Part shown: one piece after another, positions 5,766 through 13,061 of the stretch
How the letters are laid out: each line of letters opens with the position of its first letter
How positions within the stretch are numbered: the first letter of the stretch is position 1
Assembly (NCBI GenBank): GCA_030840885.1
Contig: JAVEDQ010000284.1
Span: 1-19,299, forward strand
Origin: Frankiaceae bacterium
GTDB taxonomy: Bacteria; Actinomycetota; Actinomycetes; Frankiales; Frankiaceae
Length of the DNA stretch: 19,299 bases
Direction: 5' to 3'
Notes under the pieces: generated by a model
What the model was told of the DNA's origin: nothing
The model's input: the letters and a program-made list of their open reading frames with translations, nothing else
Databases searched by the model: none
Translations under genes and position numbers: made by a program

Positions 5766-8615
5766 GTGCGGGCCGAGATCGTTCCGGACGTGGACGGAGC
5801 GGTGCCGACGGCTGCCCACGCGACGCTGCTCGACCTCGCCTTCGACCTCACCGGCCTCGTGGATGCGGCAGGCCGGTTGCGGTACGTCGGCACAGCCGTG
5901 GATCTCTTCGGCTACACCCAGGACGACCTGAACTCGCGCAGCCTGCTGCGCTGCCTCCACCCGGACGACCGTCGCAGCGTCTCGGCGGCCTGGCGCCGCC
6001 TGCTCGACGGGGAGCGGACCGCCGGTTTCTCGTGCCGCCTCCGACGGGCCGACGGCGCCTACCGGACGCTGGAGGTCCGTGCCGTCAACCTGCTCGGCGA
6101 CCCCGGCGTCAGCGGCATCGCCCTCGCCGCTCGCGACCTCTCCGACCAGCAGGCAGCCGCGGACCTCGCCGCACAGGTCGAGGAACGGATGCGCACGCTC
6201 GTCGACAACAGCCCGGTCATCGTCTTCGCACTGGACACCGACGGTGTCATCACCTTCGCGCGAGGCCGGGAGCTCACGGAGCTCGGGATCGACGGCGACG
6301 CGCTGGTGGGGCGGTCGATCTTCTCCTTCGGTGACAACTCGCGCAGCACCGCCGACGCGGTGGCCCGCTGCCTCGGCGGCGAGGACGTCGACCTCGTCAT
6401 CGATCTGCGCGGACGCCAGTTCGACCTGCGCTACCGGCCCCGCTGGGAGAACGGGGTCGTCACCGGGGTGTTCGGGGTGGGCACCGACATCTCCCCGACG
6501 GTCGCGGCGCTGGAGCAGGTGCAGGCGAGCGAGGCGCGGTGGCGCTCTATGGTGACCGCGAGCGCGGATGCCGCAATGGTCACGGACGCCGACGGCGTCG
6601 TCCGCTTCCTGAGCCCGGCCGCCCCGTCGGTGTTCGGCTGGAACGCCGAGGATGCGATCGGGTTGTCCGCGTACGACTTCGCCCACCCCGACGACGTCCC
6701 CGAGCTCCGCGCCGCCTTCGATGCCGTTCTGGCCGAGCCCGACCAGCAACGGACGGTCGAGTTCCGCATCCGTACCCCGGACGGTGCCTTGCGCTGGGCG
6801 GAGGTGGCGATGCGCAACCGGCTCCACGACCCGCTGATCCGCGGGATGATCGGCAACCTCCGCGACGTCAGCGAGCGGCACCGGGCGCGGGACGCGCTCG
6901 CCGAGAGCGAGGCGCGCTACCGCCTCATCGTGGAGACGACGCAGGACGGCATCCTCCTGGTCGACGCCGCGGGCCGGATCACCTGGGCCAACCAGCAGGC
7001 CGTGGACCTCGGCGGGCGGACGCGGGAGGAGTTGCTCAGCCATCGCGGCGACGACCTCGTCGACGCCCGCGCCGCCCCCCTCCTGGAAGCCGCCCGGCGG
7101 CGGCGCCAGGCCGGGACGGGCTCGACCTGGGAGATGCCCTACACCCGGCCGGACGGCGAGGAACGCCACCTGCTGATCAAGACCACCCCCCTGCAGTTGT
7201 CGAGCACCGAGCCGGATGCGCCACCCGGGCTGCTCGTCCTGGTCAGCGACGTGACCCAGCGCAAGCGGGCCGAGGGTGAGCTGGCCCGGCTCGCGCTGCA
7301 CGACGGCCTCACCGGGCTGCCCAACCGAGGGCTGCTACTCGACCGTGTCGCCGGAGCGTTGACCCGCCGACGGCGGCACGGCGGCCTCATCTCACTGCTG
7401 GTGCTCGACGTCGACCAGTTCCACAGCGTCAACGACAGCGTGGGAACGGCCGGCGCCGACGACCTGCTGCTGCAGTACACGCAGCGGTTGAATCAGACGG
7501 TCCGGGCCGGCGACACGGTGGCGCGGCTCGGGTCCGACGAGTTCGCCGTGCTCAGCGAGGAGCTCGAGGGGGACGCGGACGCGGCGCTGCTCGCCGACCG
7601 GTTGCTGACGGCCCTGGCCCAGCCGATGGTCCTGCCCGGTCCCACCGGTCCCGTCGACGTCGTCGTCACCGCCAGCATCGGCGTCGCCTTGACCCGGGCC
7701 GATGCGCTACGCCCGGACGACCTGCTGCAGCGCGCCGAGTTGGCGATGCACCGGGCCAAGGCCCGCGGCCGGGCCTGCTACGAGACGGTCTCCGACGCCG
7801 GCGAGCAGATCGGCGTCGACCGGCTCCGCGTCGTCAATGACCTACGGGCGGGGCTGCGGCGCGGCGAGCTCGAACTGCACTACCAACCGGTCGTGGAACT
7901 CGCGTCCGGACGGGTCGTCGGCGCCGAGGCGCTGGTCCGCTGGCACCACCCGGAACGGGGCCTGCTCGGGCCGGACTCGTTCATCGCGCTCGCCGAGGCG
8001 TCCGGGCTGATCCGGGAGCTGGGGGCCTGGGTCCTGCGCACCGCCTGCCGGCAGGCGATGGACCCCGCGTTCCGCGCCGTCGGTGGGCCCGGCGAACAGG
8101 TCGTCGCGGTCAACCTGTCGACCCAGCAGCTGGCCGACCCCCGGCTGGTCGAGCTCGTCTCGTCGGTGCTCGCCGAGACCGGAATGGCGCCGCACCGGCT
8201 GATGCTCGAGGTGACCGAGACGGCGCTGTTCGCCGACACCACGGCGGCGTTGACGGAGCTGCAGTCGCTGCGCCGACTCGGCGTGCGGCTCGCGCTGGAC
8301 GACTTCGGGACCGGCTTCTCGAGCCTCACCTACCTCAAGCGCTTCCCGCTGCACGAGCTGAAGATCGACCAGTCGTTCGTGGCGGAGCTGATGGAGGACC
8401 CGGCGAGCGACGCCATCGTCGCCTCCGTCGTGTCGCTGGCGCGGGCGATCGGGCTGGCGGTGGTCGCGGAGGGCATCGAGACCGAGGCGCAGCGGCGCTG
8501 GCTCATCGACATTGGCTGCACGCTCGGCCAGGGCTTCCTGTTCGGTCGGCCCGTGCCCGCAGACCGGTTCGCGGAGCTGTACGGCCCGACGGGCGGGAGC
8601 CGACTCACCAGTTAG
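5766..8615 (+). CDS. PAS x4-GGDEF-EAL cyclic-di-GMP protein, probably a phosphodiesterase
   Basis: This 949-residue protein has no membrane segment or signal peptide and should be cytosolic. Four PAS-like sensor domains (about 20-125, 143-245, 258-378, 383-505) precede a GGDEF domain (about 510-670) and an EAL domain (about 690-940). The cyclase half is degenerate. The signature is GSDEF (589-593), the FKxxND motif is FHSVND, and the usual GHxxGD is replaced, although an RxxD inhibitory site (580-583) remains. The EAL half keeps the expected metal and catalytic residues: EAL at 721-723, N783 in VNLS, EVTE, the DD of DDFGTG (845-846), LKID, AEGIE and GQGFLFGRP. The likely activity is hydrolysis of c-di-GMP to pGpG, with GGDEF acting as a GTP or c-di-GMP sensor. 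GTG 5766 is the first in-frame start and lacks a clear Shine-Dalgarno. It lies 34 bp after the small membrane protein gene. Confidence 0.92.
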   Translation: MRAEIVPDVDGAVPTAAHATLLDLAFDLTGLVDAAGRLRYVGTAVDLFGYTQDDLNSRSLLRCLHPDDRRSVSAAWRRLLDGERTAGFSCRLRRADGAYRTLEVRAVNLLGDPGVSGIALAARDLSDQQAAADLAAQVEERMRTLVDNSPVIVFALDTDGVITFARGRELTELGIDGDALVGRSIFSFGDNSRSTADAVARCLGGEDVDLVIDLRGRQFDLRYRPRWENGVVTGVFGVGTDISPTVAALEQVQASEARWRSMVTASADAAMVTDADGVVRFLSPAAPSVFGWNAEDAIGLSAYDFAHPDDVPELRAAFDAVLAEPDQQRTVEFRIRTPDGALRWAEVAMRNRLHDPLIRGMIGNLRDVSERHRARDALAESEARYRLIVETTQDGILLVDAAGRITWANQQAVDLGGRTREELLSHRGDDLVDARAAPLLEAARRRRQAGTGSTWEMPYTRPDGEERHLLIKTTPLQLSSTEPDAPPGLLVLVSDVTQRKRAEGELARLALHDGLTGLPNRGLLLDRVAGALTRRRRHGGLISLLVLDVDQFHSVNDSVGTAGADDLLLQYTQRLNQTVRAGDTVARLGSDEFAVLSEELEGDADAALLADRLLTALAQPMVLPGPTGPVDVVVTASIGVALTRADALRPDDLLQRAELAMHRAKARGRACYETVSDAGEQIGVDRLRVVNDLRAGLRRGELELHYQPVVELASGRVVGAEALVRWHHPERGLLGPDSFIALAEASGLIRELGAWVLRTACRQAMDPAFRAVGGPGEQVVAVNLSTQQLADPRLVELVSSVLAETGMAPHRLMLEVTETALFADTTAALTELQSLRRLGVRLALDDFGTGFSSLTYLKRFPLHELKIDQSFVAELMEDPASDAIVASVVSLARAIGLAVVAEGIETEAQRRWLIDIGCTLGQGFLFGRPVPADRFAELYGPTGGSRLTS

Positions 8616-8630
8616 TGAGTGACTCCCGCC
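8592..8630 (+). terminator. Strong hairpin terminator overlapping the end of the GGDEF-EAL gene
   Basis: GGCGGGAG (8592-8599) pairs with CTCCCGCC (8623-8630). Further in, ACTCAC (8603-8608) pairs with GTGAGT (8615-8620), leaving a 6-nt loop that contains most of the TAG stop codon (8613-8615). The total is 14 bp with one small internal loop. No T-tract follows. A second palindrome, GCTGGCGCCAGC, sits directly downstream at 8632-8643. The hairpin probably closes the c-di-GMP transcription unit. Confidence 0.65.
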
Positions 8631-8709
8631 AGCTGGCGCCAGCGGGAAACACGCCGCATCGGGTCGCTACAGGCGTGGACGGGTGCCAGACGGGTTAAGA
8701 CTGCCGGTG

Positions 8710-9009
8710 ATGCCTGCCGACCTCGCCTGGGTGGCTGCGTTGGAGGAGCTTCCTCCCGATGCCCGGGGCGTCCGACGTGTGATGCGCGTGCACGCCGTGG
8801 GCCGGGACGACTCAGGCGTCGCCGAGCCGCTCGCCAGCTGCGGCTACCGCTACCGACCGGACGAACTCCGTCCCGACCGCGGCTGGACGACGGTCACCGC
8901 CAGCGGCCGCTGCGCACTCTGCGACAGGCGCCGCCGCAACGACGGGCTCGCGACGGTCGACATCCGCGACGCCCGGGACGTGGACCGGCGTCAGGACTCG
9001 GACCGCTGA
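8710..9009 (+). CDS. Small hypothetical protein with CxxC, possible zinc site
   Basis: I do not recognise this 99-residue protein. Codon third positions are strongly G/C, as in neighbouring genes, which supports real coding. It is soluble and rich in Arg and Asp. It has C44 and a C68-x2-C71 pair plus H28, a set that could bind zinc, although this is inference from residue types only. The start is uncertain. ATG 8710 and the adjacent GTG 8707 lie 8 and 5 nt after TAAGAC, a -10-like box, which would suit a leaderless transcript. GTG 8683 is a third option. No Shine-Dalgarno is visible. The gene follows the strong hairpin of the c-di-GMP block, and its last 19 bp overlap the 3' end of the opposing mannosyltransferase gene. 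Confidence 0.55.
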   Translation: MPADLAWVAALEELPPDARGVRRVMRVHAVGRDDSGVAEPLASCGYRYRPDELRPDRGWTTVTASGRCALCDRRRRNDGLATVDIRDARDVDRRQDSDR

Positions 9010-10565
9010 CCCGTCGGCATCTGGACGACGGGCACGTGCCGCCCCTGGCCGGCACCCAGCCGTACGAGCCCGATCGCCACCACCAGCACCACCACAGGGG
9101 CCGCTCCGCCCCGCACCACGTCCTGCGCCGTGGCGAGGCCGTCGGGGAGCCCGACGATCCGCCCTGGCAGGTAGGCCCCCGACAGACAGGCGGTGTGGAC
9201 GAGTAGCAGCATCTCGAGGCGACGGAGGGGCACGGTCCGGCACCCGGCGGTCATCGCCAGCGGCAGCAGCGCCCAGGCCACCGCGTCATACCAGGGCAGG
9301 GCATAGGGCGCCACGACGAGCCAGGCCGTCGTGGCAGCGAGCACGGAGGCCACGACCCGGCCAACGGCGGTGCCGGTTCCGGCGTCAGTGTCAGTGCCGA
9401 CGTCGGTGCCGGTCCTCTCGCGGGCGGGAGCGAGCGCCTGGAACACGGCAATGGCCAGCGCCACCGCCACGCCGAGCGCGAGCAGCCCCACGAGCGAACG
9501 GGCGACGTCCTGGTCCACCAGGCGCTCGAGGCCGGACGCGACGAAGCGCCAGGGGGTCCCCCGCGACACCATGCGGCTGGCCTCGCGGGTCGGGACGAGC
9601 GCGGTGCGGCCGCCGACCGCCAGGTACCCCGCCGCGGCGACGCCGCCCCCCGCCAGCAGCAGCGCCGCCAGGCGGCCGCGAGCCCGCCGACCCGAGTTGC
9701 CGTCCAGCAGCTGGCCCACGACGAGCCCGGCAGCCGGCGCAGCCGCGGTCGCCTTCACCAGGCCCGCGAGACCGAGCAGTGCACCCGTCACCAGGGCGCC
9801 CCCGACCCGTCGTCGGTAGCGGCCGGTGGCCACCGCGACGGCGCCGAGGACGAGCAGCGCCAGCTGCGCGTCGAGGTGCGCGCCCGCGACGAGCTGGTGC
9901 AGCAGCAGGGGATTCGCGGACCACAGCACCGCGGCCCGGCGACGGGCCGCGGCTGGGTCCTGTCGGGAGCGGCGGGCGACGAGCCGGTCGAGCAGCAGAC
10001 CCGTCGCCACGAAGGCCACGCCGGAGGTGATCTGCAGCAGGCGCAGCACCTCCGCGCGCGAATCGCCGCCGAGATCCGCGGCGAGGTGGAACTCGGCCGT
10101 GGCCAGCGGACCGTAGATGGAGCGGATCTCGCGCCAGGGTGGTTCGGCGGCGTCGACGACGGGGTCGCCCGAGAGTTGTGCCGGCGTGGTCGTGTACGGG
10201 TCATGGCCGAGCACCGCCATCCGGCCGTAGGCCGCGTAGCCACCCAGGTCGGCGGTGCCCAGCGGCGGCCCGACGAGCAGCACGAGCACCGCGAGCGCCG
10301 CACCCGCCAGCAGCCGCCGCACCGGTGGCTGCCAGCCCCGGCCCAGGGCGACGAGTGCCGCTCCGACGCCGACGGCACCGAGCGTCAGCGCGACGGCGAG
10401 CAGCGCGGTGACGAGATAGGGGTCGGCCGGCGCCGCGCCGTCCAGCGACGCGGAGACCGGCGGCACCGCAACGCTGGGACCCAGCTGGCCGACGACGACC
10501 TGCAGCCCGATGGCCGCCACGAAGCACCCGACGGCGAGGCGGCCGGTGGTCGCGGCGGACGGCAT
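8991..10565 (-). CDS. Polyprenol-phosphomannose-dependent mannosyltransferase, MptA/MptB-like (GT-C)
   Basis: This 524-residue integral membrane protein has about ten or more hydrophobic segments and the hallmarks of actinobacterial alpha-1,6-mannosyltransferases. These are the early loop DLGGYAAYGRMAVLGHDPY (GHDPY at 120-124), then DPVVDAAEPPWREIRSIYGPLATAEF, and later a NPLLLHQLVAGAHLD-type helix start. Family members elongate mannan chains of lipoglycans on the outer membrane face using polyprenyl-phospho-mannose. The acceptor here is not predictable. ATG 10565 is preceded on its strand by GGAGG (complement of 10575-10579) at 9-nt spacing. The frame stays open far upstream through the tRNA and dnaX, but that is antisense shadow. 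A hydrophilic Gly/Thr/Asp-rich low-complexity loop is encoded near 9362-9415. The gene lies 78 bp downstream of the tRNA-Ser on the same strand and converges with a small gene at its 3' end. Confidence 0.8.
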   Translation of the reverse strand: MPSAATTGRLAVGCFVAAIGLQVVVGQLGPSVAVPPVSASLDGAAPADPYLVTALLAVALTLGAVGVGAALVALGRGWQPPVRRLLAGAALAVLVLLVGPPLGTADLGGYAAYGRMAVLGHDPYTTTPAQLSGDPVVDAAEPPWREIRSIYGPLATAEFHLAADLGGDSRAEVLRLLQITSGVAFVATGLLLDRLVARRSRQDPAAARRRAAVLWSANPLLLHQLVAGAHLDAQLALLVLGAVAVATGRYRRRVGGALVTGALLGLAGLVKATAAAPAAGLVVGQLLDGNSGRRARGRLAALLLAGGGVAAAGYLAVGGRTALVPTREASRMVSRGTPWRFVASGLERLVDQDVARSLVGLLALGVAVALAIAVFQALAPARERTGTDVGTDTDAGTGTAVGRVVASVLAATTAWLVVAPYALPWYDAVAWALLPLAMTAGCRTVPLRRLEMLLLVHTACLSGAYLPGRIVGLPDGLATAQDVVRGGAAPVVVLVVAIGLVRLGAGQGRHVPVVQMPTGQRSES

Positions 10566-10643
10566 GGTCGGCAACCTCCGGGGCCCGGGCGGGCGAGCCC
10601 GGCGCGAGGAGGCAGCCTCCCGGGCAGCGGGACGAGCGTTCGG

Positions 10644-10728
10644 CGGAGGATGCGAGATTCGAACTCGCGAGGGGTTGCCCCCAACACGCTTTCCAAGCGT
10701 GCGCCCTAGGCCACTAGGCGAATCCTCC
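10644..10728 (-). tRNA. tRNA-Ser (anticodon GGA)
   Basis: On the minus strand an 85-nt cloverleaf folds. The 7-bp acceptor stem is GGAGGAT/ATCCTCC. The anticodon stem is CACGC/GCGTG with loop TTGGAAA, giving anticodon GGA (complement of 10692-10694). A long variable arm (TTGGGGGCAACCCCTCGC region) is typical of class II serine tRNAs, and the T arm contains GTTCGAATC. The discriminator base is G and CCA is not encoded. The tRNA reads UCC and UCU codons. Confidence 0.96.
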
Positions 10729-10735
10729 GCCGACG

Positions 10736-10741
10736 AGGCTA
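10736..10741 (-). promoter_or_regulatory. Possible -10 box of the tRNA-Ser gene
   Basis: On the minus strand TAGCCT matches the actinobacterial TANNNT -10 pattern and would place the start of transcription at about 10729, almost at the mature tRNA 5' end. No convincing -35 is visible. Such a short leader is unusual, so this is tentative. Confidence 0.25.
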
Positions 10742-10767
10742 TCCCGTGGCGGCGCGCATCGCTCCAC

Positions 10768-10803
10768 AGGTGACCCTGTAGGTGACGCTGTGGGTGACCG
10801 AGG
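10768..10803. repeat. Tandem 12-bp near-repeats between tRNA-Ser and SRP RNA genes
   Basis: AGGTGACCCTGT (10768-10779) and AGGTGACGCTGT (10780-10791) differ at one base, and a third, weaker copy GGGTGACCGAGG follows (10792-10803). The array sits in the 108-bp gap between two divergently transcribed RNA genes. It could be a regulatory site for either, or a simple slippage product. Confidence 0.5.
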
Positions 10804-10823
10804 GGACCGGGCCCGGCGGGCGG

Positions 10824-10829
10824 TACAGT
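10824..10829 (+). promoter_or_regulatory. -10 box of the SRP RNA gene
   Basis: TACAGT fits the TANNNT consensus and ends 7 nt before the predicted first nucleotide of the SRP RNA at 10837, the expected distance for a primary sigma factor promoter. A matching -35 at normal spacing is not obvious. Confidence 0.55.
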
Positions 10830-10836
10830 TGCGCCC

Positions 10837-10923
10837 GACCCTCCGCGCGGCGTCATCCCGCGAACTCCCCCAGGGCTGGAAGGCAGCAAGGGTAAGTGGG
10901 CTCTGGCGGGTGCGCGGGGGGTC
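10837..10923 (+). ncRNA. ffs: Signal recognition particle RNA, small bacterial (4.5S) type
   Basis: The region folds into one long hairpin. The ends GACCCTCCGCGC (10837-10848) and GCGCGGGGGGTC (10912-10923) pair along 12 positions with one G-U. The apical part contains the near-invariant SRP motif CTGGAAGGCAGCAAGGGTAA, with a GGAA tetraloop and the asymmetric internal loop bound by Ffh. The RNA is the core of the particle that targets nascent membrane proteins. Position next to dnaX and a tRNA-Ser is the usual actinobacterial arrangement. The ends are estimated from pairing. Confidence 0.94.
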
Positions 10924-10997
10924 CCTTCACGTCCCGGTACGGCTCCGCTGAATGATGGGCGGCCGAAGTGGACGGCAGCAGTCGGAGGGAGGTCCGC

Positions 10998-12998
10998 GTG
11001 AGCCAAGCGCTCTACAACCGCTACCGGCCCTCGACGTTCGCCACCCTCGTCGGCCAGGAACACGTCACCGACGCGCTGCGGGCCGCCCTCTCGAGCGGTC
11101 GCCTGCACCACGCCTACCTGTTCAGCGGCCCCCGAGGCTGCGGCAAGACGTCGAGTGCCCGCATCCTCGCCGCGTCGCTGAACTGTGTGAACGGCCCGAC
11201 GCCGGACCCGTGCGGCGTCTGCGACCAGTGCGTCTCGATCCGCAACGGCTCGTCGATGGACGTCATCGAGATCGACGCCGCGAGCCACGGCGGCGTCGAC
11301 GACGCCCGCGACCTGCGCGAGCGGGCCGTCTTCACGCCGGCCTCGGCGCGGTTCAAGGTCTACATCGTCGACGAGGCGCACCAGGTCACCAAGGACGCCT
11401 TCAATGCGCTGCTCAAGCTCGTCGAGGAACCGCCGCCGCACCTGAAGTTCGTGTTCGCGACGACGGAGCCGGACCGCGTGCTGCAGACCATCCGCTCGCG
11501 CACGCACCACTACGCCTTCCGGCTGGTGCCGCCGGCCGTGCTGCGCGACCACCTGGCGTGGATCGCCGGGCAGGAGGGCGTGCCCGTCGAGGACTCCGTC
11601 CTGCCGCTGGTCGTCCGGGCCGGTGCCGGGTCGGTCCGCGACAGCCTGTCGGTGCTCGACCAGCTCCTCGCCGGTGCCGGGCCTTCCGGCCTCACCCACG
11701 ACCGGGCCGCGGCACTGCTCGGGGTCACCGACGGCGTCCTGCTCGACGACGCCGTCGATGCCCTGGCCGCCCGGGACGGCGCCACCCTGTTCTCGGTCGT
11801 CGAGCGGGTGGTGGGCACCGGCCACGACCCTCGCCGGTTCTCCGCAGACCTGCTCGAACGGCTCCGCGACCTGGTCGTCCTCGACGCTGTGCCGGATGCG
11901 CCCGGCCGCGGGCTGCTGCCGCTGCACGCCCCGGACCAGATCGAGCGGATGCGCTCGCAGAGCGGGCGGATGGGCGCAGCCGAGCTCTCGCGCACCGCCG
12001 ATGTCGTCCACGCCGGTCTGCTGGAGATGCGCGGCACGACGAGCGCCCGCCTGCTGCTCGAGCTGACGCTCGCCCGCGCCCTGCTGCCGTCGGCCTTCGA
12101 CGACCCGTCCTCGTTGCAGGTGCGTCTCGCCCGGTTGGAGCGGCGGCTGGCCGTGACCGGTGACGTGGAACCGGTTCCGGCCGCCGCACCCGTCCGGGAC
12201 CCGGCCGAGGGTGCGGTGCCCGGCACCGCACCGACTGCTCCGGCCGCCGCCGCCCAGGCGCCGGCCCGGTCAGCCCAGTCAGCCCAGTCAGCCCAGCCGG
12301 GTCGGCCAGCACGCGAACAAGCTCCTGCACCTGCCCCCGCACCCCCGGTGGAGCGGCCCCCGGCACAGCGTCCGGCCCAGCCGGCTCCGGCCCGCGCCCA
12401 CGAGCCGGGCTGGGACCCCGAGCCGATCGATGCGGCACCTACTCAGCCACCGCCGGCCCCACCACCTGCGGTCGCACCGCCAACCCAGGCCGAAGCGCCC
12501 GCACCGGCACCGGTCGCCGCTGCCCCGGCGGGAGCCGTCGACGCCGCCGCCGTCCGCCGGATCTGGAGCGAGATCCTGCAGTCGGTCTCGCGCCGCCGCC
12601 GCACCCCGCATGCGATCCTCATGACCGCGGAGGTCACCGACGTCCGCGACAACGAGCTGGTCCTTTCGTTCAGCGCGGCGATGCTCGGCGCCTTCCAGCG
12701 CTCGCAGGACGTCGACTGGGTGCTCCGCGAGGTGCTCACCGAGCTGCTCGGCGGCAGCTGGCGCATCACGGGGCAGGTCGCACGACCGGGAGGGCCCGGT
12801 CCGGAGGCCTCGGGCCCGCCGCACTCGTCCTCGGGTGGTTCCCCGTCGGGGTCGCCGCCCCCGCCTCCTCCGGCCGACCTGCCCAGTGCCGACGACGAGG
12901 ACATGCCGGAGGCCGGTTCGGGCGGTGCCCACGACCCCGTCGCCCTGCTCCGCCACGGGCTCGGCGCCCAGGTCATCGACGAGCGCGACGCGGGCTGA
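10998..12998 (+). CDS. dnaX: DNA polymerase III subunits gamma/tau
   Basis: This is the clamp-loader ATPase of the replicative polymerase. GTG 10998 is chosen because GGGAGG (10987-10992) lies 5 nt upstream and the protein then begins MSQALYNRYRPSTF, the usual family start; GTG 10968 upstream is unlikely. The 666 residues contain the Walker A motif GPRGCGKT (44-51), a zinc site C63-x8-C72-x2-C75-x2-C78, the DEAH Walker B (125-128) and SRTHHYAF with the arginine-finger region. A long Ala/Pro-rich linker (about 395-510) follows, then a conserved C-terminal domain (about 515-600, VRRIWSEILQSV onward) and an acidic tail. That C-terminal domain means a full-length tau form is encoded. I see no A-rich slippery site for making gamma by frameshift. 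It heads the dnaX-ybaB-recR cluster, 75 bp after the SRP RNA. Confidence 0.97.
   Translation: MSQALYNRYRPSTFATLVGQEHVTDALRAALSSGRLHHAYLFSGPRGCGKTSSARILAASLNCVNGPTPDPCGVCDQCVSIRNGSSMDVIEIDAASHGGVDDARDLRERAVFTPASARFKVYIVDEAHQVTKDAFNALLKLVEEPPPHLKFVFATTEPDRVLQTIRSRTHHYAFRLVPPAVLRDHLAWIAGQEGVPVEDSVLPLVVRAGAGSVRDSLSVLDQLLAGAGPSGLTHDRAAALLGVTDGVLLDDAVDALAARDGATLFSVVERVVGTGHDPRRFSADLLERLRDLVVLDAVPDAPGRGLLPLHAPDQIERMRSQSGRMGAAELSRTADVVHAGLLEMRGTTSARLLLELTLARALLPSAFDDPSSLQVRLARLERRLAVTGDVEPVPAAAPVRDPAEGAVPGTAPTAPAAAAQAPARSAQSAQSAQPGRPAREQAPAPAPAPPVERPPAQRPAQPAPARAHEPGWDPEPIDAAPTQPPPAPPPAVAPPTQAEAPAPAPVAAAPAGAVDAAAVRRIWSEILQSVSRRRRTPHAILMTAEVTDVRDNELVLSFSAAMLGAFQRSQDVDWVLREVLTELLGGSWRITGQVARPGGPGPEASGPPHSSSGGSPSGSPPPPPPADLPSADDEDMPEAGSGGAHDPVALLRHGLGAQVIDERDAG
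12270..12296 (+). repeat. Three 9-bp tandem repeats in the dnaX linker
   Basis: TCAGCCCAG occurs three times head to tail (12270-12278, 12279-12287, 12288-12296), encoding Ser-Ala-Gln triplets in the disordered Ala/Pro linker of the tau subunit. The unit is in frame, so copy-number change would not break the gene. Confidence 0.85.
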
Positions 12999-13049
12999 CC
13001 GGCGCGGCTGAACCGGCGCGTTCGATGCCGGACGGGCAACCACCGGACG

Positions 13050-13061
13050 TAGCCTGGCGAC
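13050..13061 (+). promoter_or_regulatory. Candidate -10 box giving a leaderless ybaB-recR transcript
   Basis: TAGCCT (13050-13055) matches TANNNT and ends exactly 6 nt before the ATG at 13062. There is no Shine-Dalgarno between them. This is the classic actinobacterial leaderless layout and would give ybaB and recR a promoter separate from dnaX. No strong -35 is seen. Confidence 0.45.

Noticed and set aside
3731..5893. A 720-codon open frame on the minus strand across the cyclase, NmrA and membrane protein genes
   Set aside because: It lies antisense to three well-supported genes, is highly Arg/Gly/Pro-biased low-complexity, and shows no domain. It is the usual GC-rich antisense shadow.
154..8615. 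The c-di-GMP block as a CBASS-like or other defence island
   Set aside because: No effector, nuclease, toxin, CD-NTase or mobile-element gene is present, and the neighbours are housekeeping genes. Ordinary second-messenger signalling fits better.
10566..12011. Upstream extension of the minus-strand mannosyltransferase frame through the tRNA and into dnaX (1006 codons in all)
   Set aside because: The recognisable protein begins at ATG 10565 with a Shine-Dalgarno. The extension crosses a tRNA, the SRP RNA and dnaX antisense and has no family resemblance.
12270..12296. dnaX linker tandem repeats as a programmed frameshift or regulatory element
   Set aside because: The unit is 9 bp and in frame, lies in a disordered Ala/Pro linker, and lacks a slippery heptamer or stimulatory hairpin. 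Simple slippage explains it.
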